From Rostrohypoxylon terebratum (taxonomy: Eukaryota > Ascomycota > Sordariomycetes > Xylariales > Hypoxylaceae), in assembly GCA_022497145.1 (NCBI GenBank), contig MU385897.1, positions 62,001-126,000 of the forward strand: a DNA stretch of 64,000 nucleotides, written 5' to 3'. The notes under the pieces are model-generated. The model made no database searches, was not told where the DNA came from, and saw only the letters and a list, made by a program, of their open reading frames with translations. Each line of letters begins with the position of its first letter. Within the stretch, counting starts at the first letter, position 1. The position numbers and the translations under genes are program-made. Positions 46,564-58,377 of this stretch are shown piece after piece.

Positions 46564-48032
46564 ATGGCTATGACTGAGACATCCCCACTTCCTCCTGGTG
46601 CTGGTAAATACTCTCTCCCGGAATCTCATACGTACTTCCATCTTTAGATCATCATCCGTACTTGAACTCCGTACTCCATACGCCATATATCCCTTCCTTG
46701 GCCTTAGCCTCAACTTCCAACCCTGTCCCTGCGTCCATCTCTTCCGCATTCTTAACTTCCAATCTAGGTGACCAAACAATTTCTCTAACTGGTGCTGCTA
46801 CAATGGTAGATCGTCAAGAACGTACAGGTCGTAGGCGGCCATTCTCGACATGGGTCAAGAAGCTCGCCAACTTCAAAAGCGGCTCGTCTTCCTCTGCCGC
46901 CGCCGAGAGCAGCCGACGTAATAGCCATTCCAAACGCGATACCACCCCCAAAGCCACTAAGAAGAGACCCTCGAAGAACAATAACCCGTATCCGCAATCT
47001 GGCCGCATCGGCCTCTCCGTTCAACCCACTCATCAGAGCGACCCGTCTTTCTCGACTTCCCACAGTGCCAGACTTTCGGATCCTTCGATAGCTCGAAGAA
47101 GCCACTCCTCGACGGGGACATCCACTGACGATGCCGTACCTCCCACCGCTGGCGGCATGTCAGTGGCACCCACCGTGTCCACCGACTATGATGCTGCCCA
47201 CTCACTCCACGCTCCTTCGCACATGGCATCATCCGTGGCGGGCACTAGTCGCACCGCGTACGGCGGTCTCGACTCTCGAAAAGGAGGAGATAGCACGTTC
47301 TCCTCCCCCGCGCCCTCGGTGCGATCTTTGACAACAACGCTCACGACGATCCAATCACTGGGCCCCAACGGCGCCGTCAATGGCCAAACCCACACAGCCC
47401 ACTCCACCAACCAAGCCAACTCGAACTATCAGACCGTTCAGTTCACACAACCCTTCCCCACCAACTCCCCAGCGTCCGCGATTCCGCCCTATCTAGCACC
47501 GCACTCGGGGCCGGGTCATCCCACGACGTATAGCACGGCCACAGCCAACAATCTTCTCACAGACAACGCATCCATCCTAACGCTTGCATCGTCGAGCAAA
47601 AGACGGCGACGACGATCTATGGACACTGACGCCTCGGTACGCGCACTCGCGCCTTCGTCACTATGGGGTGGCAGTCGCGAGTCACTCCCTCTTAGCGTAC
47701 TGAGCGCCAACATCGACGGCAGCGGTGGCCTTCACCAATCCACCTCGCGCATCACCGCCGGCGAGCGTGCGAGCATATACTCCGCCACGGCGCTACCTGG
47801 CGAGCGGAACAGCCTGTATGCCACTAACACCGGAAACGCTGGGAAGCAGAGCATCGCCGGCGACGCGGCCAGCGTACGCAGCGGTCTCCTGGGTCATGGA
47901 CGTGCGGATAGTATTAGCGGCAGTGTGGCTGGCGTGAGTAGCCCTCTCGCGTCGCCACGCGAAGCCGCCGAGAAGGGGGCCGTGGCCGAGGAGAAGGATG
48001 AAGGGGTAGCAATGAGGAAGGATAAGGAGTAG
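46564..48032 (+). CDS. Ser/Thr-rich disordered fungal protein, function unknown
   Basis: Two exons, 46564-46603 and 46768-48032, with a 164-nt intron, give 434 residues. The joined N-terminus reads MAMTETSPLPPGAGDQTIS and continues into VDRQERTGRRRPFSTWVKKL, a basic conserved patch. Most of the rest is low-complexity Ser, Thr, Ala and Pro. A second conserved patch (ASILTLASSSKRRRRRSMD, then GGSRESLPLSVLSANID) lies near residues 295-345 and may hold a nuclear localisation signal. I do not recognise a domain. Homologues in related fungi seem to share both patches. The splice is favoured because the 40-nt exon joins in phase and gives a natural start. Confidence 0.65.
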
Positions 48033-48844
48033 GGAAGAAAGGATGGATATACCTGGTTACTTGAGGAGGGACAAAGGGTAGATCTTGCTTCAGAAAGATG
48101 GATCGCCATTACTACTAGGTCACCATATCGATCGCCACTAGGCCGGGGGTCATTCTACCGCCGTCTCGAGTTCATCACCACAAGTGTTTGGCAAGTTTAT
48201 CTTTTGGGGGGTTCAGCAGGGTACGAATAATGGTTCAGACGCGACGACACACATCACACTCCATAACAATGGGCTACGGTAATGGGAATGGGGAGGTGTT
48301 TCTGTTTTCCGCTTGCTTTTCCAGTTCAGGGAGGGACGAACAGTACACTCATCACTTGGCTCGACGGCCGTTATTTGGAAGGATCAAAGGCATCGGATTG
48401 GAGTGGCAAACTAGATACCCGTTTACTGAATTTACTACGAGATTGCGATTTTGGGTTTACACAGGATTTGCGTCTAAATTTGCCTCTTGGAGTTGATCGT
48501 AATTGTGGTTCCATATCTAAATTCCGGTCCTAGAAGGAGCTCTATACATGATGGCGGAGCTAGTATGTACAAGTAATTATTAGGCTTTAAGGAGCGAATA
48601 GTAAGGTAAGTCGTAAGTTCTCTGAACAAGAGTCATAAGTTGAGTATTTACAAATCCTCCGATCCGTCAGGCGAAATCTTGCCATATCCTGTTGAATCCA
48701 ACGAAATTTGTACGGCTGAGCAAGACACTCGAGTATGTAGATGGGTCACTAATTCCTACTTCGTTGCTATCGTCGTCAAGGGACTTAAGTATTGAAACAA
48801 ATGAAGGCAGAAAAGATGCGAGGATAAGATGATTGACAACGAGA
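48033..48844. other. Intergenic between convergent genes
   Basis: About 810 bases between the Ser-rich protein gene and the last exon of the nitrilase gene. Short open frames here have no coding character. Confidence 0.5.
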
Positions 48845-51800
48845 TCAATAAGGTAGAGGATCGAGATCAAGACCCGTAACGGAAAACTTGAAGGAGTCGT
48901 TCCTATCGTGATTGTTAGAGGAGCAGCGGTATTGAATCGAGAATCTTAAGTAGGCGCTGCGGAGGAATGTGAGGAGAAATAGTGCGGGATAACATGCGGA
49001 GCAATGTGAGGAATAACCCCGATAACTCCGCAAGGGTACATAAGAGAATATGGGCAGATAGAGGGATATTCCATACCTAGAATAACTTCCTGCCGTATCC
49101 AAATCCAATCTTCCGCGGATGCAATCCTCGAAGTCGACGTCCGCGTAGATGATACCTTTCTCATCCTCCCACTGCGGTCCCGCGATGACGTCGCCAAACG
49201 GAGAAATGATGCTAGACCCACCACGCGAGATGAATGTCCTCGCGCCGTTGGCCTTTGACGGCGCGATATGCGCTTCCTCGACTACGACAGACGACGACAC
49301 CTTTTTTTCTCCATTGGGGAGGACGATTTCGTTTCCGTCTTCGTCGATCACGGAGCTTCTCCTGCCACTGGAAACGCCGTCCGTTGTCGTTCCGTGCGCG
49401 GAAGAATCGGTAGCGGGTCCCTCAGGCACGCACATGTTCGAGCTGACGACGAAACAGCGGCCCTCGAGGGCAACGGTGCGCATTACTGCATCAAGCGGAA
49501 TTAACATTATGGAATACAATGAGAATAAAACATGACTTACGTCCCAACCAAGCATCGCGATTGTCCGCAGTAGGCGCAAGGAACAAATTCACGTTCTGCG
49601 CGTAGAGGCTCTGTCGTAGAAGCGGCATATAGTTCTCCCAGCAGATTGCAGCGGCGAGGTTGATACGGACGCCACGAATAGTTGTGCTCACTGCTTTGAG
49701 AGTTGCCGGTGAGCCTGCCGCCCAGATAAGCCTCTCTGAGCCTGTCTGTATCTCGTCAGCTGGTTATTCCGCATGTCCGTATTTTCTTTTTAAAAAAGCA
49801 AAAATCCGGGTCAATGTCTGTATTTGGTATGTCACACGATCCATATCCCATCCACCTTAAACCTAGCCTACTTATCTGGCTCGTCTGGCTCAGACTCTCG
49901 TAGTATTCTATTTTCCAGATCCCGAAGCTCCTTTCTGGCCTTTGCGAGTTCGGCACGCTTCCCCGTAGCATTGTATATCATCTTGAGACTCTTCAGAGAG
50001 ATTATCTCATCCCTCGGTGGTATTTCATTCTGTCTAGAAATGTCCACAGCCATTGTGAACCCATTTTCAGCTTCGTCAAGGTTGCCTAAGCGTAGAGAGA
50101 TGCTTCCACCCATCATTGCCAGAGAGCAAGCTTCTTCGGGGCTTATTGGGAATTTGACGCTCATTCCCTCGGTGTCTAAGATAGTTTGAATTGTGCCATG
50201 CGCTTCGATGAGGCGGTGTCTTGGCGTCGTCTCATCCAGGTTTGCTATCATTAAGCGTACCTGGACAAGAAATGACCGTAACATAGAGCTAGGCCAATCG
50301 GGGTGAGAAGCCAGCCAATTCTGATATTGCTTCATCACTTCTACCATGCCTTCTAGAGAGTTTGGAGCATATCGCCAAGCCCTCCGAGCAAGCTCAACAA
50401 CGTCACTATCTGGGCCGAGATAGGTTACTAACTCTCGAAACAGGACATGTAGAATGTCCTCTACTACTTCGTCAAATCCTTCCTCTAAAGTGACCGCATC
50501 ATTCCATATCAGCGTCAATGGGTGTTTTTGACCAAGAACCATCGAAGCGAGCTCTCCCACATGCATTCGAAACATCCGAAGCAGGAGAGGATGACCGGGC
50601 CAAGTAAAGCGTAAAAGATAGAGCAGCATGATTATGAATTCGGGTATCTCATCCTTCATGGCATCTTTTAATCGATTCAATGACGAGTCTAAGACTTGAA
50701 ACATTTCCATGGGAGAAGATGTGCGCTCCATGGATAAGTGCAAGGATGCAATTTCATCCCAGGCCCCGATCATGCTTGACCTCGAATCTCTGAGAACTGA
50801 CGGCGCGGAATTTCGGGTAGCATATCCTTCGGGAGTCAATACCCAACGAGACTGAGGACCAGTTGCGCATGCACCCATATAGTCCCTTAAGAGAGTCATG
50901 ATCTCCTCTAATTTCCGAACATCCGGTGGGGAAGAAAGCGCAATCGGTACCGGCGATGGTGTTCGACAAACAACTATCCCAGACGGTCTCTTTTCATAAA
51001 CACCTTCCAGTTTAGATAAGAGGTTCGGCTTGCTCTCCACGTAACGTCGGATTCTCTCAAAGTCAACCTGTCGACCTCTAATGAAGAATACAGATGCCTT
51101 TCCGGCAGAATCTCTTTCGGCTTTTTGTCGGAGAAGCTCTACGACCTCGTGCTCTTTCAGCTTCTTATCGAAACCCCAAGCTTTGATTCTTTTCTTATAC
51201 ATTCCTATCCTACATGCTGTGAGATAGATGTTTTTACAGGGTATAGAATTATTCAGACAACTTACGTGGCATGGAATTTATGGTCCCTAGCCATTGTTTG
51301 CTCAACCTGCTTTAGAGTCTTGTTCTGCTCCAAATAGAGCTTCTTAATGGTGTCTTTGTGTGCTTCCCATTCTGATGGGATTGCGTAAGGTTTTGGTCGA
51401 TGTTGAAGTTGTAGGTCAGAATGTGATATGATAGGTTGTGATTGTAAATACATCTTGGAGCGTGTCGATTTTGTGTCGCCTCATTCAAAGCGAAGGAAGT
51501 CATTGAACGCAGTGTAGCGTAGCTCAGCCGGAGTTTTGATAGGAGATTTGCCAGAGAGCTAAATATATATAAGGCTAACGCTATGGGAATAGTCGTATTT
51601 GGTCTCGCTACCGTTCAGCTATTGCCCAGATGATCTGATGCAACTGCAAATGCAATTGGTCGAACCGGTCATGATATTTGGCGAATGGACATTTCTTATT
51701 TGGGTAGGATTGCGTAGACACCATCACATCAAACCATATTGATTGGGAGCGATAATTACTCAGGTAGGGAAATTCAAACTTACCGGCTGAACCTTTCTTC

Positions 51801-52299
51801 TTTTTCCGATGATGCCCAGTTTCGGGCAAACATAAACGGCAGAACAATACAAACTACCGCCAGCCTTCTCCACGAGACCAACGACGATAAAGACTCCCGT
51901 ATCCCTCGCGATCCGTTCAAGCTCCTCCCTGGTCCCATCACCCCTGCTCCAGCTCACGGATGATCGTCCATCCCTGGTCTCGGTTGAGTCGACCCCCAGC
52001 TGTCGCTTGACCCATGCTTCGCCGGCCCCAGCCCCATCGCCAACCGTATCTCCCAAATCAATGGCGCTCTTAAAATAGCGTAAGAAGTCGTTTCGACCCT
52101 CGTCGGTTCGAAATCCGATTTTGCAACCAAAATCCAGACCGCGAGGGTAACCGCCAAGATAAGCTTCTGGGAGTAACAAAATGTCAGCTTTGTTAGCAGC
52201 AGCGCGAACGGCCACATCCTGAAGCTGCGAAAGGGTTTCTTTGGTGGTCGCTAGCGTCCCTGGAGATGCTGTGGCAAGCCGGATCTTCGGAGCCGTCAT
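48845..52299 (-). CDS. Nitrilase-family amidohydrolase with a gene nested in intron 1
   Basis: Four exons: 52299-51784, 49745-49541, 49485-49077 and 48902-48845, with compatible phases, give 395 residues. The Glu-Lys-Cys triad is complete: Glu in LLLPEAYLGGYPRG, Lys in IGKRRKVQP, and Cys in AAAICWENYMPLL. The C-terminus YADVDFEDCIRGRLDLDTAG and SYSRNDSFKFSVTGLDLDP is typical of fungal nitrilases, which hydrolyse nitriles or cyanide-related compounds. The first intron is 2038 nt, against 55-175 nt for the others. It falls between KRRKVQP and TGSERLIW, which are contiguous in normal nitrilases, and it contains a whole Clr5-domain gene on the same strand. The enzyme looks intact if this intron is spliced. 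Confidence 0.85.
49868..51453 (-). CDS. Clr5-domain protein nested in the nitrilase intron
   Basis: Two exons, 51453-51266 and 51209-49868, with a 56-nt intron, give 509 residues. The Clr5 domain spans the splice: IPSEWEAHKDTIKKLYLEQN, KTLKQVEQTMARDHKFHAT, then YKKRIKAWGFDKKLKEHEV. The intron sits inside this domain. The rest (about residues 110-509) is helical, with a tetratricopeptide-like feel near the C-terminus (SLRLGNLDEAENGFTMAVDI). Clr5 is a small DNA-binding-like domain common in Pezizomycotina; most members are uncharacterised. The gene lies wholly within nitrilase intron 1, on the same strand, 330 bases after its donor and 122 before its acceptor. How it is transcribed apart from its host is unknown. 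Confidence 0.8.
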
Positions 52300-53866
52300 T
52301 CTTTATTATTTTTTGGTCGCCTAGGAAGTGTCGCGCAATATTAAAGTGCAATGGTAATGAATGTGTAGGTTATAGATTTTATATGTACCTAAGAAAAAAT
52401 GGGTTAAGAATATTTACGGATAGATACCTTATGTATTTTTTTTTAAAAAAAAAAAACTGCCAGGTGGTATCCAGAAGAGAGTTAGGTAATGGAAACTGTG
52501 AGTGCTATCTATCCACTGATCGTGCTTTCCCCTCACTCAGCTCCAGCACGTAATTTCGGTACGTACTCCTAGTATTTCCCGTGATCTGGGGTACATTAGT
52601 TCGATTTTGAATGGACCAGGGGTACATGCCAACTATTCCTTGGAACGAACGGTGGGTGGATACCGAAGGTACATACAGTACATACAGTATGTAGTACTTC
52701 TTACCAGCTATAAGGGAAGGTGCAACTACTAAAAGTATCATCGAGTAGGTCGTCGCTCATTCACTTATACCACCATGGCAGAAGTACGTATTTCCTTTGC
52801 GTGTCGTTGCAGAATCAGTACGAGATTTTTATTATTATTTAAACACCACCGATTTCCTGCAACCAAACTTCTTTCTTCCCTTTTACATCAACAACCACAC
52901 CCTTCTTTTTCGTCTCTGATCAACGCAGTTCGGTACCATCGGACTACTTCGTTGATTCGGGCCTTAACATCTTTTAATAACAACAACAACTTTTCTTCCT
53001 TCTTATCTTTCATTTCTTCACCCTTCATCAAGACTTGATCTGGTGCACGTCTTGTCAAGATCTCATCAGTTTGATCAACGTCCCTTTACCTACGATATTT
53101 TTCTACAAGACAGTACTTTCAGTACGGTATCTCTATCTCTATCATACCACCCTCTTTCTCTCCATCCATTCGATATCGATTTTATTTTATCATCATCATC
53201 ACTACATTACGCTGACTTGACCTCTAGTCAATCCCATCAATCCCATCAATCCCATCCCGATACTTTTCCTTCTATCATCTACATACAATACTCTAGTACT
53301 TGGACCATACTACGTGAATCATATCACGCCGTCCTCTCCCTTCAAAGTATTGTTCAATCACCATTTTCCATTACTTTCATCAAGGTAATTTTTCTTCCAT
53401 CGTCTACCCACAATTACTCTATTCCTTACAATACTCTAGTATCCGGACAACACTTGGTGAATGATATCACATCGTCATCTCTATTATTTTAACTTATCTT
53501 TTTCATCTCCTTCATCAAGGTATTTTTTCATCACATTACTCTCGCACAGTATCTTCAATATTGACGATACCACAGTGCGTGAGCCACCGCATATCCTACC
53601 GCTCGACGTCAACCTACTAGAGTCAACCCAATCACGTCAAACTTGATAGGTAATTATATCTACATCACATTGATTATATTCCATCACTCACATTACTCCA
53701 AGTCTGGTACTTTATTGTTACGTCGGACGCATCCACGTCGACTTCATATCCAACTCATCAAGGTATATCTTCCTGTACCCTCGTCGCAGTAACTTCATCA
53801 CTGACGTTAACACTGCCTTAGTACCCGCATTTTACTCAACATATTTATCCATCTACATCTCTCGCC
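52300..53866. other. Intergenic and long pyrimidine-rich leader of the F-box gene
   Basis: About 1.57 kb between divergent genes. From about 52850 to 53866 the plus strand is pyrimidine-rich, with many TCATC words and ATCCCATCA triplets near 53230-53255. It contains the spaced repeat described separately. No convincing coding frame. Confidence 0.5.
53286..53525 (+). repeat. Degenerate tandem repeat in the F-box gene leader
   Basis: CAATACTCTAGTA at 53286 and 53429, and GTGAAT(C/G)ATATCAC at 53314 and 53457, share the same 143-base spacing. CATCAAGGTA at 53378 and 53513 is 135 bases apart, and a further CATCAAGGTATAT occurs near 53756. The units look like diverged copies of a segment of about 140 bases. 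Each copy carries a potential splice donor, AAG/GTA. Confidence 0.6.
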
Positions 53867-55355
53867 ATGTGCACCCATAAGGTTTCCGACCTGAGGTAAT
53901 TCCCTCCATCATCACCGTCCTAACCCAACATATATTAATCTCGTGTACAGCATGGCGCTCCAGACAACTCAAGGCGTGACTCCCCACATTGTTATTGACG
54001 CCACCCCCATCAAGGCCACTACGACTGGTGTCTTCCCTGCCGAGCTTTGGCTCGAGGTGGGCAAGCTCTTGGAAGAGGAAGACGACCGTGAGTCCTTGTT
54101 CGCCTTGATGCGCTGCAACCGCAAGTTCAAGGGCATGATTCAGCCGGTCCTTTACAAACGATTCTTCACCGACAACAAGAAACTCACCAAGCCCCGATCC
54201 CTTGCGGGCTTCATGCAAGCCGTGACCACATCGCCTTGGCTTGGTCAGTTCACCAAGGTCGTGAAGGTCAAGACGGTGATCCCCCCCAACGATCGCTTCA
54301 CCAACGGTGGCACCACGAGCCCCGCATTCTACGGCAATGAAGCCACTCTCCCGACCGACGACTACTTCAAAGTGACTTTCATTATCTCGGCACTCCTTGT
54401 GGAGCTATTGCCAACCCTCCTCCCCAAGCTCGAGAAGTACGAGTGCCCTTGGGGAAACTCTTGGACCGGCAACGTGGTTCCCCGAACCTGGTCGTTCCTG
54501 CGCAACTGGGCGGGTTCTCATGAGACCCACCGCCTCAACTTCTTGAAGGAAATCACCGTCACCAAGAACGTTACCGATCACTGCTTCGAAGCCTTTCATA
54601 TCGTGGAGCAGCTGACTTTGGCAGCACCCAGCGTGGAAACCATGGATATCCGTATTTCGAACGTAGGTCACCGCCCTTTCGGAATGAAGCTGGTGAAGCC
54701 TATCACAGGCACCAACGAAATCGCGGCATGGATCGGTAGACTCCGAGACGTCCGTTTTCAGACGGACGATTGCACGGAGTTTTCAGAGGGCTTCCACTTC
54801 GTAGCCCGGTGCCGGAGCGCGGAGCGCATCGAACTCTGCCTACAGGTACGCATCTTCTCCCAAATCGGCCAACGGGAGTTGGACCAATTGGATGTCAACG
54901 ACATGCTCTGGCATCTAGCTCCAGACTGCCTGCAGGATGCCAGCCCCGCCAGATTTGTACCAGACCCGGCTATTCAAGACTTGCCTCGTTGGGGAGGACT
55001 CTACACCCTCCGCGATCATAAGGACGTGAAGCATGTAACCATCAACCAGAATGCTCTGATGTTCGCCGCCATCATGCGCGTGAGGGGCAACATTCATACC
55101 GACAAGTTGGTCGGATTCTTGCCCGAGTCCATAGAGGCGTTGCGTTTGGTTGGCGTGAGCATCGACCTTCTACCGTCGCTCGATAACCTCGCCGAGCACA
55201 TGCAGCGAGGTCGATACCCGAACCTCAAGACGATCGAAATCGAACGGGTTCTGAGTACGCCAGCCAATCATTTCATGGTTAGAAAAGAACATCTAGTCTT
55301 GAAGGACTACGTATCCCTCTACCAATTATGCGACCGCATCTATCATGGACATTAA
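53867..55355 (+). CDS. F-box-like domain protein
   Basis: Two exons, 53867-53895 and 53951-55355, give 477 residues. The F-box-like motif is at about residues 33-75: FPAELWLEVGKLLEEEDDR, then SLFALMRCNRKFKGMIQPVL and YKRFF. The rest lacks a recognised repeat type but has leucine-spaced segments, as in fungal F-box proteins that may recruit substrates to an SCF ubiquitin ligase. The substrate is unknown. The first exon (ATG then CTHKVSDL) joins in phase through a GTAATT donor. If it is not used, translation would start at 53952 (MALQTTQGVTPH) and give 467 residues. The coding DNA is GC-rich and contrasts with the AT-rich leader. Confidence 0.65.
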
Positions 55356-56302
55356 TATCTGCCTTCTAGTGGCGACATTACTCCCTAAACTGGTTGAGGT
55401 CCAATAAAGATAGGTCAGCATAAGTGGAATGAAACATCTTGCTGTCGCCCCCGGAAATGAACGGAGATGCACCAATACATAACTTACTCATTGCTATCAT
55501 CATCAATACACCATGGATATCCGACTGGGTTCGGGTTCCCATTAGACACTAGAGAAGTAGGGATAGACCGGACGGAGTCGGGCCAAGGGAAAAGAGAACC
55601 GGGAAATAGGGCTCCTTACATAATCTAGCTTGCATTTGCTTAATTGACCTTACTCTTGCATTAAATTCTGCATTCGTGGACTGTACCTAATAATGATATG
55701 GCTGTGAACGTAAGATACCTATTACCTACTAGTAACTTTCTACCTAGTAGCAACTATGTACCTACTACCAGGTAGTACCTAGTACGCTAGAAATAGGATA
55801 GTGGGCAGGTTATAAAGCTACCTAGCTTACATCGCTAGATACCTGTAGTATCTACCTAATCGCGTCTCCTTATGATAGACGCCCAGTGTTGATAGTTAGT
55901 CCGTTCGATTACATTAGTCGGGTTCATTCACAGAGTTAAGAGAAGAACAAGCCTTAAGAAGATGAACGAAACTCTATTTATTAGTTTCCTTGGTGAGAGC
56001 GAGAAGACCAATTCCACTGCCTGATGCTTCAATGCCATCTACTCAGGGGTGGGTATCTCTGAAACAGGTATTAGTAGTCCTACGGGGACCGTGTGAATCA
56101 TTTATACATCGTAAAAGAACCGCATGCAATCTCATTGTCGTCTCATCGTCAAGTGAAGAGAATCCTCGTCATCGTGAACCATCCATACACGAGCTGACCA
56201 ATAACATTATGTGACTTCACCGTCATACCCCTCCACATTAAATGCGGTTGCCCCCCGCGAACCGACACGCCGCCGAACTCGATCAAAGACTCTTCAATCT
56301 GT
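55356..56302. other. Intergenic with palindromic CTAGGTAC words
   Basis: About 950 bases between convergent genes. From about 55719 to 55855 the sequence is dense in TACCTACTAG, CTACCTAGTAG and GGTAGTACCTAG words that can pair with one another. No gene was recognised. Confidence 0.5.
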
Positions 56303-57411
56303 CTACAGCATTAGAGCAGCCAGACCGGCAGCAGCGATGAAGCCAACTGGTGCAGCGGTTCGCTGGGCGGCAGGGTTGGATGTAGACGAGGGAGACTCGC
56401 TGCTCGAGTCAGTAGGAGACTCGTTGCTACTGGTCTCAGAGGCGTCGGTGCTTGCGGCTTCCGTACTGCCAACAGTAGAGGTAGTTGCCAAAGTTGAACC
56501 GTTCGTGGTGATCGTCGACTCAATCACACTCGCCGTGCCAAATCCAGATTCAGACCCGGAAACAGCTGTACCTGAAGAGGCAGCTTCGCTTGAGTAGATG
56601 GTGCTGGTGACAGTGGACTCGACAGCGCTGCCACTGGTAGTGAAGGAAGTCTTAAAAGTCGCAGTCGAGATAGGGATAGATCCAGTAGCGGTGGCACCGT
56701 CTAGTGATTAATCGTTAGTATAAGTCACAAAATATGAGGCATGGTCGTAGCTCCGAATGGCAAAATAACACAGGGACTCACTGCTGCTGTTTGATTCTTG
56801 GGTACCCTTTCGTTTGTTAGCAACACTGTAAGTAATAGCGAAAAAAAGGATGTCTTACAACTACGGGGTTGTTGGTAGGAGAAGCGGTCGCCACAAGAGT
56901 AGTGGAGGCAGTAGGGTTGGTTCCGGTCTGAAAATCACGGATTAGCTAGGATCAATGTTGAAACTGGAAACTTTCGGTAGCTTACAGCAGTGGGAATACC
57001 AGATACGTCAACACCGATACCTAACAAAAGAATTAGTATCGAATTCCTACTACCACATCTGACACTGCTGCGACGAGGTACTTACTAGCGCAGTATTGAC
57101 TGCCGTACTGGATAACCTGCTGTGCGAGAGACTGGTCTTGACACGACTCCGTAGCGCAGTCTCTAACTCCGTATATGAAGTTTGGCTTGGTGCAGAGGCA
57201 CGAGGGTGCGACGTCGGAGCAGCCGAGTTCAGAGGCCTGGTTCAACATGTTGTTGACGCAGGTTTTCTACCAAAGAATTAGGACCACCTGTGTACGGCTG
57301 GGGAACATGGAAACTACTTACACCGCAGTCGGGGAATCCCGAAGGGTAAGTAATATCCTGAGCCGCGGCCATGACGGCACCAACACCGACAAGGATCGTA
57401 GAAGTCTTCAT
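56303..57411 (-). CDS. CFEM-domain GPI-anchored surface protein
   Basis: Six exons: 57411-57322, 57266-57086, 57020-56986, 56927-56859, 56806-56782 and 56700-56303. The product is 265 residues. A signal peptide (STILVGVGAVMAAAQ) is followed by an eight-cysteine CFEM domain, about residues 20-90: PDCGKTC, ELGCSD, PSCLC, VRDC, ESC and QYC. A Ser/Thr-rich stalk follows, then a hydrophobic tail (PVGFIAAAGLAALML) typical of GPI attachment. CFEM proteins occur at fungal cell surfaces; some bind haem or act in adhesion or virulence. The function of this one is unknown. The fifth exon (25 nt) is the least certain; its acceptor was chosen because the others give stops. Confidence 0.85.
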
Positions 57412-57660
57412 CTTGGACAGGGCCAAATGTACAAAGCTGAAATACCGAGGTTGGTCGATTTTCTGCCAAGAATGGTGAGAATTAGTGGTATAAAAAGAAG
57501 ATCGTAGAAATGGATGCTCAAAAAGCGTGCAAAATTCTGAAGATGTGTGGGATGAGGGCGTGTTTACAGCTGTGATGCTTGTGGAAGGTGAATGTGTTTT
57601 GGAATTTTTTATTTGGCGGATGTTGTGAAAGATGAGAAGAACGAGATTTCGAGATCTACT

Positions 57661-57762
57661 AGGAGGAAGAGGGATTGGAAGAGGGATTGGAAGAGAGATT
57701 GGACGGGAGACTGGAAGAGGGAATAAGGAAAAGAGAATAAGGAAGGGAATAAGGGAAGGGCA
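57661..57762 (+). repeat. Purine-rich tract with 15-bp GGATTGGAAGAG-like units
   Basis: About 100 bases, almost all purine on the plus strand. It includes repeated GGGATTGGAAGA units followed by GGAATAAGGA units. It lies about 250 bases upstream of the CFEM gene start. Confidence 0.75.
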
Positions 57763-58349
57763 AGTTTTTAATTATCGGTGGACAGAAGCACAGTGAGGTA
57801 GGCGCTCCCATTAATAAGAAGCAGGTGCGATGCTCATCTAACCTTGGAGGAAAGCGTACCTGAATTACCGTGTGAGGAGGTAATTTCCTTCGGCTGTGTG
57901 AGTGTTTGTGCAATGTAAGACACGAAACGAAGAAGCAGAGGGGAAACAGTATCTGCGTGTAGGAGTGCCCAGCTTGGGATGAGGTACGGTCTCACACTAA
58001 TACTAGGTAGATTTCAATATTGAGGTAGGCAATGAAATAGTGTAGAGTGTAGGTGGGGGGATAAGAGGTTCAATGGGGATATTGACTGTAGGATACTGGA
58101 TGAGAAGATGTCACAGACAACATTGTAGGTGTCACAGACTGTGACGTGTAAAAGAACTGAGTCATGAAGATGGTAAGAAGCATACAGGTAGATATGCCTG
58201 CACTTGCCGTGACCCAAAATTGGTTATATAACCGCTAACAAACTTTAACTTACCAATTGATTCAAGAGATTCAAGATGATAGCTCGTGGTTGTATTGCTC
58301 GAGAGTTGCAAGAGTTGAGATGGAAGTGATGTCGAGGTTACGTTGGAGG

Positions 58350-58377
58350 TTGATGGTTGATGGTTGATGGTTGATGG
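58350..58377 (+). repeat. Seven-base tandem repeat (TTGATGG)
   Basis: Four tandem copies of TTGATGG. Simple microsatellite in the gene-free region. Confidence 0.8.
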
